Part shown: positions 1 to 12,638 of the stretch, piece after piece
Layout: every line of letters starts with the position of its first letter
How positions within the stretch are numbered: position 1 is the first letter of the stretch
NCBI GenBank assembly: GCA_036346205.1
Contig: JARFJB010001970.1
Coordinates: 368,501 to 432,500 of the forward strand
Direction: 5' to 3'
Source of the DNA: Vesta saturnalis
Taxonomy: Eukaryota > Arthropoda > Insecta > Coleoptera > Lampyridae
Length of the DNA: 64,000 bases
The notes under the pieces: model-generated
Told to the model about the DNA's origin: nothing
Seen by the model: only the letters and a program-made list of their open reading frames with translations
Databases searched by the model: none
Position numbers and translations under genes: made by a program

Positions 1-1795
1 ATGTTGTTATTTTTATGTTTTATGTTTTTTTTATTTTTATGTTTTTTGTGTTTTATGTTTGTGTTTGTGTTTTTGTTTTTGTGTTTTGTGTTGTTGTTTG
101 TGTTTTGTGTGTTTTGTGTTTGTGTTTTGTTTGTTTGTTGTTTGTGTGTTTGTGTGTTTGTGTGTTTTGTATGTGTGTGTGTGTTGTGTATGTGTGTTGT
201 GTTGTGTGTTTTAATGTTGTTTGTTGTGTATTGTGTTTGTGTTGTATTTTTTTTGTGTTTGTGTTTTATATTTATGTGTTATATGTTTATGTTTATTTGT
301 TGTATTTTGTATTTATATGTTTATGTGTTTATGTTTATTTATGTATTTATATTTATGTATTTGTATTTTATTATTTATGTGTTATATATTATTTATGTTT
401 AGTGTTTATGTTTTATGTGTTTGAGTGATTTGTGTGTTTATGTGTTATTGTGTTTTGTGTTTGTGTGTTTGGGATTTGTGTTTTGTGTTTGTGTTTTGTG
501 TTTGTGTGTTTGTGGTTTGTGTGTTTGTGTGTTTGTGTGTTGTGTGTTTGTGTTTGTGTGTTTGTGTGTTTTGTGTTTGTGTTTTTGTATGTGTGTGTAT
601 TTGTGTTTGATGTGTTTGTGTGTTTGTATGTTGTATTTGTGTTTTATGTGTTTATATGTTTTGTGTATTGTTTATTTATGTATTGTATGTTTGTGTTTTT
701 ATGTTTATGATGTTTGATTGTTTATGTGTTATATGTGTGTTTTTTATGTTTTAGTGTGTTTTATATTGTATGTTTTGATGTTTGTAGTGTTTAGTTAGTG
801 TTTGTATGTTTATGTGTTTGTGTGTTTGTGTGTTTGTGTGTTTTGTGTGTTTGTGTGTTATGTGTTTATGTGTTTTGTGTAGTTTGTGTGTTTGTGTTTT
901 GTGTTTTTGTTTGTGTTTGTGTGTTTGTGTGTTTGTGTGTTTGTGTGTTTGTGTTTTGTGTTTGTGTGTTTGTGTGTTTGTGTGTTTGTGTTTTGTGTTT
1001 AGTGTTTGATGTTTGTGTGTTTGTATATTGTAAAGTGTTTTATATTTAATATGTGTTGTGTTTGTGTTTATCATGTGTTTGTTGTTTTATGTTTTGTTTT
1101 TGATATTGTGAAATTATTGTGTTATTGTTTTATTTTGTTTTGTGTTTATTAGTTGTGTTTTGTGTGTATTGTTGTTTTGTGTCTTTTGTGTTTTGTGTGT
1201 TTGTGTTGTTTGTGTTTGTGTGTTTGACTGTGTTTTGTGTTTGTGTGTTTGTGTGTTATTTGTGTGTTTGTGATGTTTGTGTGTTTGTGTTGTGTGTTGT
1301 GTGATTTGTGTAGTTTGTGATTTGTGTGTTTGTGTATTTTGTATTTAGTTTGTTTTGTGTGTTATTTGTTTGTGTGTTTTGTGTTTTGTGTGTTATGTTT
1401 TTGTTTTGTGTATTTGTGTGTTTGTGTTTTATGTATTTTTTGTGTTTTGTGTTAGTTATTTGATGTGTATTTGTTATTTGATGTTTTATGTTTTTATGAT
1501 GTATTGTAAGTGTTTGATTGTTTGTGTGTTTTGTTTAGTTTTTGTTGTTTATGTTTTTGTGTGTTTGTGTGTTTGTGTGTTTGTGTTTTGTGTTTGTGTT
1601 TGTGCGTTTTTGTGTTTGTGTGTTTGAGTGATTGTGGGTTTGGGTGCTTGTGTGTTTGTGTTTGTGTGTTTGTGTGTGCGTGTGTGTGTGTTGTGTGTGT
1701 TTGTGTGTGCGTGTGTGCGTGTGTGCGTGTGTGCGTGCGTGCCTTTGTGAGTGCGTGCGCTTACGTGCGTGCTTACGAGCGTGCGTGTGCATGTG
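1..1795. repeat. TG-rich degenerate minisatellite
   Basis: The strand is almost entirely T and G, built from variants of TGTGTTTG with interspersed ATTT-rich units. From about 1600 onward the units become GTGCGTGT-like and richer in C, and the array stops abruptly at about 1795, where ordinary AT-rich sequence begins. The left edge lies outside the window. Long open frames occur on both strands only because the composition lacks stop codons; they encode Cys/Val/Phe or His/Thr/Lys repeats and are not genes. It is not the insect TTAGG telomere repeat. Confidence 0.9.
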
Positions 1796-3854
<2,059 letters not shown>

Positions 3855-3897
3855 GGAAAATACGTGGAAACACAAACATAATTTTTAAAAGGGATAC

Positions 3898-5641
3898 CCT
3901 GTATATTTCCTCAAATTTAAATTCCTCTTATAATCCCCGTTCTTACAATATGAGATTATACCATGCAGAGTATTTAAATATGACCATTTTTATGTCGAAA
4001 TCGCTATGAAATAATAAACGCTATGTACATGGAGAAGTAATAAATAAATAATTGTTTATTTTTCAAAATAGGGTAAACAATCTGTTCTAGCATTACAACT
4101 GACTGTAACAAAAGCTATCGACGAATAACTGAATACAGAATGAACCAGAAAAGAAAATTACGATTTTCACAAATTTTTTAAATGTACCCTCCTATATTTT
4201 ATTTTCTCAAATGATTGCGTTTGTTATACCCTTTCATTTTTATGAAGCATTCCCTATACCTAAATTCATTACTTTCCGAGAAATTTGTAATCTTCAAATT
4301 TTAGGAATACGTTAAAGTGTGACCAAAAATAATTTAATCTTGGATAATAATGTAACAAAATTATTTTTATGTAACAAACAGTTAAAGCATAAGATAAACT
4401 ATAACAATATACAATGAAGGTAGGAAATTTCTAGATAATAATCTAATAATCTAACCTAAGTATCTTTAAGAAAATAAAACAGGCTTTGAAAAAATGACAG
4501 TAGTTCTCATATTATTACCTTCTTAATTAGTGCGTGTCTTATGTATAAGCTTTCAAATTGAATTTTTCTGTAGAAGAACCAAGAGATATTATTTGGGTAT
4601 TAGGAGAAGGTTCGAAAAATTGCCTACTTGCATGCAGAGTATACCACCAACGATATCCTGAACGTAGGCGCCCAAAAACAGACTAGTTTGAAAGATTAAT
4701 GGATCGTTTTGTTCGTACTGGATCAGTCGTATATGACAAACATGAAAATAATACAAATGTACCATTGAATATTCGACAAATAATGTGGTTTTTACACGAT
4801 GGTGCTCCAGTTCATCACATTTCCACAACTCACAACCATCTAAATAATCACCTTCCTGCGAGGTGGCTAGGCAGAAGAGGACCAACAGCACGGCCAGCTA
4901 GATCACCGGAGTTGTCAAAAATTGATTTCTTAATGTGGGGCTAAATACAAAACCGTGTGGTCCCCATGTCTCCAATATTAATAATACGAAAAACAAGAAG
5001 GTTTTAACAGTACTGATGTACAAATGTTAAGGAATGTAGCCCACTCATTTGAAAATCGAATACAAACTTGCATAGACGTTGTAGGTGGACATTTTGAATT
5101 TACGTTAAACTTATTTTGTGATATGAAATATTCTGTTTAAACCACATTCATCTAGAAATTGCCTACCTTCATTATTTATTCTTATGGTTTATATTATGTT
5201 TTAATTGTTTATTGCATAAAAATAATTGTGTTACATTATTATCCAAGATTAAATTATTATTTTTAGTCACACAAATTTAAGGTACTCCTAAAATTTGAAG
5301 AAAATTATAAATATTTCGGAAATTACTGAATTTAGGTATAGGAAATTATTCATAAAAATGAAATACAACCTTTTGAGAAAATAAAATATAGGGGGGTGCA
5401 TTTAAAAAATTTTAGATAGTCGTAATTTTCTTTTTGGCTCACCCTGTATACAGATACTGGTCGATGATTTTTGTTGGAGTTAGTTATAATAATAGAACAT
5501 ATTGTTTACCTTATTTATGTTAAATAAACAATTATTTATTCATTACTTCTCCACATGTATAGTGTTTATTTCATAGCAATTTCAATATAACGATTGTCAT
5601 AACTTTTAAAATACTTTGTATGGTTATGTACAGGGTGACTC
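3898..5641. mobile_element. Nested inverted-repeat element with a DD41D mariner core
   Basis: Sequence from about 3900 to 4435 is the imperfect reverse complement of about 5140 to 5641. The outer part ends in CCCTGTA on the left and TACAGGG on the right. An inner pair of ends (ACAGAATGA near 4135 and TCACCCTGT near 5450) marks a roughly 1.3-kb mariner with long inverted repeats. The likeliest reading is a mariner inserted in, or forming the core of, a larger palindromic element. No intact target duplication was established. Confidence 0.7.
4590..5140 (+). pseudogene. DD41D mariner-like transposase relic
   Basis: The readable part (4699-4944) contains the second catalytic motif FLHDGAPVH and the third region SPELSKIDFLMWG. 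The two catalytic aspartates are separated by 41 residues, which is the spacing of the DD41D group of Tc1/mariner transposases. A helix-turn-helix-like stretch (CRVYHQRYPERRRP) lies just upstream in another frame. The first catalytic motif and much of the middle are missing, and C-terminal sequence to about 5100 is frameshifted. The piece lies between long inverted repeats, which fits an internally deleted, dead mariner. Confidence 0.75.
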
Positions 5642-5825
5642 ATTTATCATGGGAAATGCGATTTTCTCGAAAACGGTTGTAGGAAAATTCGTTCTGTAAA
5701 AAGTATGCTATTTCGGCACCACTCCGCTCGAAGTTAAAGGCAGAAATTTACTGAAACATGAAACCGATGATGGGCGTTGTGACGCTTCGAAATTTTTGTT
5801 TCCACAACCATACCTTTTTTATAGG

Positions 5826-6000
5826 AGTAGGTAAAGAATGGGGGTCCAAGCTCCGACCTGAACTTTTGACCTTTTGGCCTAGGTTACATAGCGGGAAATA
5901 TGTCCATCTGACCTGTTGCCCTACATTATATAGTGCATTCTATTGACCTGCATTAAGTATTGAGATTCGTTACTCCAGTCTCACCCACTTATGTGTATTA
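5826..6000 (+). repeat. Polinton left terminal inverted repeat
   Basis: This matches the reverse complement of 22235-22409 at most positions by eye, including GGCCTAGGTTACATAGCGGG and the region around TGACCTGCATTAAG. Only one copy of the roughly 107-bp unit that is tandemly repeated at the right end is present here. Confidence 0.85.
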
Positions 6001-6829
6001 GAGTATTATCTCTGTCGTGACTGTTATTGTATAATTATGGATGCATAAAGAAGTATGTCTTTAGAATAAATGAATTTAGCATTAAATTAGTGCGTACAGG
6101 AAATTCATTTCGAAGTTATGGTGTTATACTGAACAAGTAAATACCTGAGTTACAGTCTTTTTCTAAAAAGAGATATACTATTAATTGAAAAAAATTACTT
6201 GTACAGGAAATTGTTTCATTTTTTAAATGAATGTAGATTGAAATTTCTTGCTAAATAGAAACATTTCAAGTATAAAGTCTACCTTTTTTGTGGAACAATA
6301 AAGTTGAAGAAAATGTTAAGAAATTATACTGTAACATATACAGGAAATTTATATGTAATTATACTCAATCATAGGAAAAGGGAGCTAATTATGTGCAAAT
6401 TACACATTCGATATTAATCAAAAAAATTATTCACACAAAATGATCTTGCTAAAATGTAAATACCTCAATTATGTTGAGTAAATGAAATTTAACTGTAAAT
6501 GAATATTTTATTTAGTAAAATAAATACCTGTAGATATATACAAAATGTATGTGTAGGAAATTACAGGAAATTAAAGACGGGGTATAAATTAGAAAAAAAT
6601 TAAAAAAAAAATACTACCTACCATGTTCCTATATGTAATTCTAGTTTTCCTAAAAAATACATGTCCTTATTAGAATAGCGGTGGTTCTACCTTCTTAATT
6701 AAGTAATTTTTTTTAACGTTTGTAAGCGAGTATATAGTCAACCCACTAGTTTTACCCTTCAGTTATCGATAATCCATAAACGTTAATTGTTAAAAGGTTC
6801 ACATTTTTTTTAAAACTAAATCATTCATT
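6001..6829. other. Polinton left subterminal non-coding region with ACAGGAAATT motifs
   Basis: No open frame was recognised. The decamer ACAGGAAATT, or one base from it, recurs near 6096, 6202, 6340, 6552 and 6563. TAAATACCT also recurs (near 6136, 6459 and 6523). These may be subterminal binding sites or the remains of a tandem repeat, ahead of the polymerase gene. Confidence 0.55.
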
Positions 6830-9800
6830 ATGAGTAAGTTCATAAATAGTAAAACCAACGGTAGAATAAACATTTTACAGAATATTATACTAGTTCCTGA
6901 ACAAAGAAAAAAACAGTCACTTTTGCGAGATCTGTTAGAGGGTATTACGAATAATAAAGAACAATCGATTCCAAATTTTTGTGTGAAATAGAAAAAAATG
7001 GTGAGTTGAGCATAGAAGAAATTGCATCAAGTGTGTTACAAGAGATTTTTAAAGAACATACCGATCAAGTATACCCGCTACAGACTAATAATTGGTGTTC
7101 GTCAAATGTGTTTCGAGGTTATAACAATAGCACTGAAGAAAGTCCCAATCACGGATTCTGCAAATTAGAGGTAAATCCAAATACAATTATTACTTCTGAA
7201 GACTTCTGTAACTAATTATGAAACAAATGTTCAAATTGTAAGTTCAGCTTTCAAGTCGCGAATAATAAACTATAGAATATCAAATAAACAACATTATGTT
7301 AACATCAAGAAGTTTACAAGCGATCTAGGGGTGCAAATTAAAAAATTGGTTAGCAATCAATTAGAAAAATATAAGAGTATTAAAGTTAATTGCGAGTTGT
7401 TTGGATATTACATGTTGGAATCAAAAGAACAGGTAGAAATTAAGTCTTTTAACACTCGAAACCAGGTATTAACGATAAGTTTCAACTTAAATGACTGGTA
7501 CGATGACATGAGCTCAATTTTGAAACAGAAGGCATCGGAGTTTCAAGAAAAAGATTCAGGTAAAAATGTGCTTCTTTTACATCAACTAAAAAACTCATAG
7601 CTTTTGTTATAGGGTGGGCTCTTCAACAATTACTGTACATTGAAATAAATCTGAATAAGTACAACCCGCTGAGAGCTTCATCGAATATACCACTTCCTAC
7701 ATTTATTTCCCGCAAGAAAGCTGTTCTAAACGTAATTAATAATGATGAAGCTTGCTTCGGATGGGCTTTAGTGTCAGCGATTTACACTCCTACTGGTCAT
7801 CCGTCCGATCCTGGTACACACCCAAATTTTATGGAAAAGTTGAACTTCGATGGTATTACGTTTCCAGTTAAGCTTGATGCAATTGCAAAATTTGAAAATG
7901 CAAACCTGTTATCAATTAACGTTTATGGATTACAAATAAACGAGGAAAAGCGTGTAGGTAAGCCTTTTTATGAAATTATAGGACCGTTGTACTATACCCG
8001 AAAAAATAAAACTGTACAAGTAAATTTGCTATTTTTAAATCATAATGATGGTAATAGTCACTACTGTTGGATGTATGACATGTCTCGGTTAATTTCCAAT
8101 CAAGTTTCGGCTCATAAAGGTAAAACTTATTTATGCGATGGATGCTTACAATATTTTTCGAGCAAAGAAGGTTTATGGCGGCATTCTAGATTTGATTGTA
8201 ATTATGTGTATACTAAATTACCTACAACCGAAAGTATTGACACCAAATGGGGCTTTCCATCACTTAGAAATATTTTGAAATTCGATAATTATCAAAAACA
8301 GATGGTAGTTCCATTTGTGGTATATGCAGATTTTGAGTGTATATTAAAACCCATAAATGGAACTGAACCAAATCCTCTTTTTAAATTTTCTATGAAGACG
8401 GTTGAACATGAACCTTACTCATTTGCATATTATATCAAGTGTTCATTTGATGACAATCTTTCAAAATTTCAAGTTTATCGTGGTGAAAACGTTGCAAAAG
8501 TATTCATCGATACCTTGGAAAACGACATTAGAATTATATATCATAAGCATCTAAAACTAGGAAAACCTATGTTTCATTTGACAATGAATGAGATACAAGA
8601 CTATAGCTTTTCAACCCATTGTTGCATATGTCAAAAACCTTTCTCTGAAAATAAAAATCATGGAAAAGTGCGCGATCACTGCCATTTGACAGGTTTATAC
8701 AACGGAGCGGCACATTCAATTTGTAATTTACAATACCAAATTCCAAATTTTGTTCCAATCTTTTTTCATAATTTAGGTTACGATAGTCACCTATTTCTCA
8801 AATCTTTAGCTTTAGAAAACGAAAATATTGACGTCATAGCGATTAATAAAGAAAAGTGCGTTTCTTTTGCTAAGCATATAGTGGTTGATCAAAAGATTGT
8901 TAATGAAATACCACAAAATGTAGTTTTTAAAATACGATTTGTAGATAGTTACCGGTTTTTAAGTTGCTCATTAGATGCTCTTGCAAAGAACTTAAATTCA
9001 GATCAATGTACCCAAATACAAACATTTTTTGGAGCTGGTAGGGAATTTGAATTAATTCGTCAAAAAGGTGTGTTTCCGTACTTGTTTGTAGAATGCATAA
9101 ATAAACTTACAGTTTCAAAGTTACCTACAAAAGAAGAATTTTTTGACAAGCTTCACGAAAAACACATTACAGGCGACGAGTATGAACGTGCCCAAGAGGT
9201 ATGGGATCTTTTTAAATGCCGTATATTAGGTGACTATTCGGATATTTATTTGAAATCGGACGTTCTTCTTTGGTCAGATATTTTTGAAAACTATAGATCT
9301 GTATGTCAACGTAATTACAAATTAGATCCAGCGCAATATTTTACCGCTCCTGGTCTAAGTTGGAACACTATGTTAAAAAATACAAATGATGAATTGGAAT
9401 TATTAACGGATATCGTTATGCTACCTTTTTGTAAGTGTAAGTACCTGTACCAAAAGAAAATCTGTAGCCAACAACAAGTTTCTTCCTAACCATGACCCTT
9501 CCATACCAAGTTCCTACATAGTCTATTTTGATGCTATTAATTTATACGGTCATTCGTTAACACAATACTTACCCGGAAAAAATTTTATTTGGCTAACAGC
9601 ATCACAAATTGAGAATTTAAAATTGTTCGAAATTCCTGACGAATCTGAAGTTGGTTAGGTTTTTGAAGTTGACTTGGAATACCCAAAGGAATTACATGAC
9701 AAACACAATGATATGCCCTTCAGTCCAGACCAAATTCTGTTTCTAAATATCAAAAGCTCATTCCAAATTTAAATGATAAAAATAATTACATTATCCATTA

Positions 9801-10748
9801 TAGAGCATTAAAACAATGTTAGAAACACGGTTTAATTTTACAAAAAATACATCGAGGAATTAAATTTTCACAAAGTCCTTGGTTAAGAACGTACATAGAT
9901 TTAAACACAGATCTTCGTAATATGGAAACTACAGAATCGGGTCTTAATGCTGACAAAATTATGAACAATAGTGTATTTGGTAAGACAATGGAGAACGTAG
10001 ACAAAAGAGTAGACGTAAAGCTCACCAGTCACTGGGGGCGAGCAGGAAAAAAACTTGGAGCAGAAGGGTACATATCCAAACCTTTCAATTTTTTCGGAAA
10101 ATTTGGTAGCCATAGAAATGTCAAAAGTTTCTGTGACTTACGATAAACCTATTTATGTCGGGTTTTCCGCTTTAGACCTTTCAAAAACTGTTATGTACGA
10201 ATTTCTTTATGATTTTTTAAAACCTGAATATGGAAATAATGTTTCTCTTTTGTACACAGATACAGATTCTTTAGTATTAGAAATTTTTACAAAAAATTTT
10301 TATGACGACATGAAGTCGCATTTAGACAGATTTGATACGTCCAAATTTCCCCTTGACAATACACGGCATCCCCCGTAACATATCAGCAGTAGATAAAATG
10401 AAAGATGAATACCCCGGTGACCCCATTTAAAGTTTTTACGGTGCTGGTGCAAAGTCATATTGTGTAAATGTAGGTAACCGGGTTGATAAAAATGCTAAAG
10501 GAGTTAACAAACATGTAATCAAAAATGATTTAAGAGAAGAATACTATAAATCTGTTGTTGATGCGGGTGGTATTATTTTGAAAAAAATGAGTGGTTTTCG
10601 AGCCTACTTGCACACTATGTACACAGAAATTAAAAACAAGGTAGCATTATCATCGTCTGATGATAAGCGCTATGTTACCGTTAAAACTCTTGCATGAGGG
10701 CATCGAGATATTAAAAAAAATCAAAATTTAGACGCTTTAGTTAATTAA
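6830..10748 (+). pseudogene. Protein-primed family B DNA polymerase of the Polinton (broken)
   Basis: Replicative polymerase of the element. The best preserved piece (7771-9489, 572 codons) holds a C2H2-like finger (CDGCLQYFSSKEGLWRHSRF), exonuclease motif I (YADFECIL), exonuclease motif II (HNLGYDSHLFLKSL) and the third exonuclease region, YLKSDVLLWSDIFENY followed by TAPGLSWNTM. Downstream, in changing frames, are palm motif A (FDAINLYG, about 9528), motif B (NSVFGKTMENV, about 9969) and motif C (YTDTDSL, about 10255), so the active-site aspartates remain. Breaks include a frameshift near 6975, stops near 7216 and 7598, a frameshift near 9440-9490, a TAG near 9655 and a TGA at 10695-10697. 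The likely first ATG is at 6830. The full span fits the usual size of Maverick polymerases. Confidence 0.92.
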
Positions 10749-11074
10749 TTCAACAAAATACCCAACAGTAGTCGCTATTAATCACTTATGCGTTCTCTTT
10801 TAAAACAATTTTCATATTTTTTAATTATAAACGTTTATAAATGTAAAATGGCTTGTGTTGATTAATTAGACAAAATTTACAATGTATTTGTATATTATTT
10901 AATTAAATAAAATGTCTACACTGTTTTTTGATAATAGTAATGAACTATTACTATCATGTACCATTTTTACCATAAGTGAAATGACAGCAAACGATTTTCA
11001 AAGCTAGTATAGTCTGGGCTTTCGTCTTCTAAACACATCTTTACACTTTGACGTATAGTTGTAAACTGATGCAA
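10749..11074. other. Gap between convergent polymerase and integrase genes
   Basis: AT-rich, with several AATAAA-like strings and no open frame. It lies between the 3' ends of the plus-strand polymerase and the minus-strand integrase, so it is likely to hold their poly(A) signals. Confidence 0.5.
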
Positions 11075-11969
11075 TTAGACAAGATCCTTATTTAATATCC
11101 AAGAGTTATGAGAATTGTCTAAACCTAACCACTTCACTAATAATTTTTGTCCTTTTCTTCGTAATACTCGTTCTACCAGATGAATATCGGGGTACTTTGC
11201 CAGTTGTAATTCATACACGTAAAACCGGCCTTTTATTTCTTGTTTTTTACTGTCTTCTAAAATGTATGTTGTTGGGTTGGAGCGCATCACTTTAGCAATT
11301 TTAAACGCTTCATAAGTCCAGTTTGGTGTGTACCCTTTAGCAAACGCTGTTCTTTATTTATTAATACGTACAAAATCGCCTACTTTAAATTTAGGAGGTT
11401 TAGGATCTGCTACCTTAATGTGGCTGTAAGATTGCTGTAAAATAGTTGGAGTATTTCTTTCATTAACATCAATAGGTTTGTAGCCAGTAGTTCTGTGTTT
11501 TGTCGAATTATAAATTTTAAGTATTTCTAATAAGGTTAACCACTTATAAGAACCTTGCGTACTAAACGCTTTCCACATCATACCCTTAAGTGTACGATTT
11601 ACTCTCTCTACTGTAATGATTAACATAAAATTTTTTCATGACTTTCTCAAAGTCTTTATTATAGAATTCCTTGCCCATATCTGTTTGAATATTTCGAGGA
11701 GGTGTTTTTAATTGTACAAGTAATTTATTCATAGCGTCTGCTACTAGCTTACCATTTTTGCATTTAATTGGATACGCCCACACGTATTTAGAAAATGCAT
11801 TTATTACTACTAGAATGCACCGATACCCTTTATTTACACGTGCATAAGGAATCATTTCCACTAAATTAGCTTGAAATAGATTATTCAGTCCTTTAAGTAA
11901 CAGTGGTCGTCTTGGGAAGTTCCTTCTTACCGGTCTATGCCGTTCCTCTATGACATCAGCTTTACTCAT
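11075..11969 (-). pseudogene. Polinton RVE integrase with C-terminal chromodomain (broken)
   Basis: Retrovirus-type integrase that would insert the element. From the 5' side (11969 downward) there is a conserved HRPVRRNFPRRP stretch, then the catalytic core. The expected first catalytic aspartate is replaced: the motif reads FQANLVEM, with Asn at residue 35 (codon 11867-11865). The second aspartate is kept in IQTDMGKEF and the catalytic glutamate in VERVNRTLKG. A frameshift separates residues ending near 11590 from the next piece (11626-11354). A second break precedes a chromodomain (11290-11075) reading YELQLAKYPDIHLVERVLRR and then VKWLGLDNSHNSW. Coding sequence upstream of 11969 continues in frame to about 12050, so the true start is uncertain. 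Confidence 0.9.
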
Positions 11970-11999
11970 TTTGTTAGTTTTGATTTCAGTACCATCTCC

Positions 12000-12290
12000 A
12001 GGGTAAAAATCTCTGTTGGCTTGTTTAGTGGCCTTTTTACTATGAGTTGAAGTACATCATCCTCTTTAAAGTTTCACCAACTACATATGGTGGAAGATCA
12101 AACAATCTATCGTCTATTTGTAGTTGCACATTTAAAGGAAATACAGTGTAATACAGTACCATTTGTAAAGGGGAACAAATATTTATTATGCAGACCATTA
12201 AAAATAGTTATTTTATTATTCTCGATTTCCCATGTAATGTAAAAAATGCTTCGTAATACAAATGGAGTAGAAGTACTATCTCCTGAGATA
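12000..12290 (-). pseudogene. Unrecognised small Polinton ORF remnant
   Basis: Protein-like sequence in two minus-strand frames. One holds TWEIENNKITIFNGLHNKY, the other LQIDDRLFDLPPYVVGE followed, after another shift, by EDDVLQLIVKRPLNKPTEIF. It lies just upstream of the integrase and on the same strand. I do not recognise the family, and the frame changes show that it is broken. Confidence 0.4.
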
Positions 12291-12338
12291 GTCTATCTAA
12301 CAGTGACAAACTTAGTCACGATAAGAGTCTTATAACTA

Positions 12339-12638
12339 TTACTTTATAAGAGTCGCATTACGGAGCTCGTCAATAATGTATATTATTTCATTACGATTAC
12401 CAGTGTTCCCCGCCGACAAAGACCCCAATAGTTTTCTTAACCAATCAACTAATTTATTTGGATTCCTCCATGGAACAAATTCTATTGCTTGATTATTAAG
12501 CTGTAACATTTGGATTCCACTTCCTTGTTTCGACATAGATGTAGTTCGTGGTCTAGTTGAAGGGGGTGTAATACGATTTTTTGGTTGCAGCAATGGTTCA
12601 ATAATTTCTGTGTATTTTTTACTATTTGTTCCTTGCAA
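12339..12638 (-). CDS. Small conserved Polinton-associated protein, C-terminal part
   Basis: An open frame of 99 codons whose nominal start codon is TTG, so the 5' part is probably lost. The C-terminal half (VPWRNPNKLVDWLRKLL, then AGNTGNRNEIIYIIDELRNA) resembles, from memory, a short domain seen at the end of small proteins in insect Maverick elements and of uncharacterised insect proteins. The N-terminal half is Pro/Thr/Arg-rich and probably disordered. No function can be assigned. It is on the same strand as, and upstream of, the integrase. Confidence 0.5.
   Translation of the reverse strand: MQGTNSKKYTEIIEPLLQPKNRITPPSTRPRTTSMSKQGSGIQMLQLNNQAIEFVPWRNPNKLVDWLRKLLGSLSAGNTGNRNEIIYIIDELRNATLIK

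Noticed and set aside
1..1627. Long open frames encoding Cys/Phe/Val-rich or His/Thr/Lys-rich proteins on both strands
   Set aside because: They arise from the TG-rich repeat, which cannot form stop codons in some frames; both strands and several frames are open at once.
1..1795. Telomeric repeat
   Set aside because: The unit is TGTGTTTG-like, not TTAGG, and the edge is gradual rather than telomere-like.
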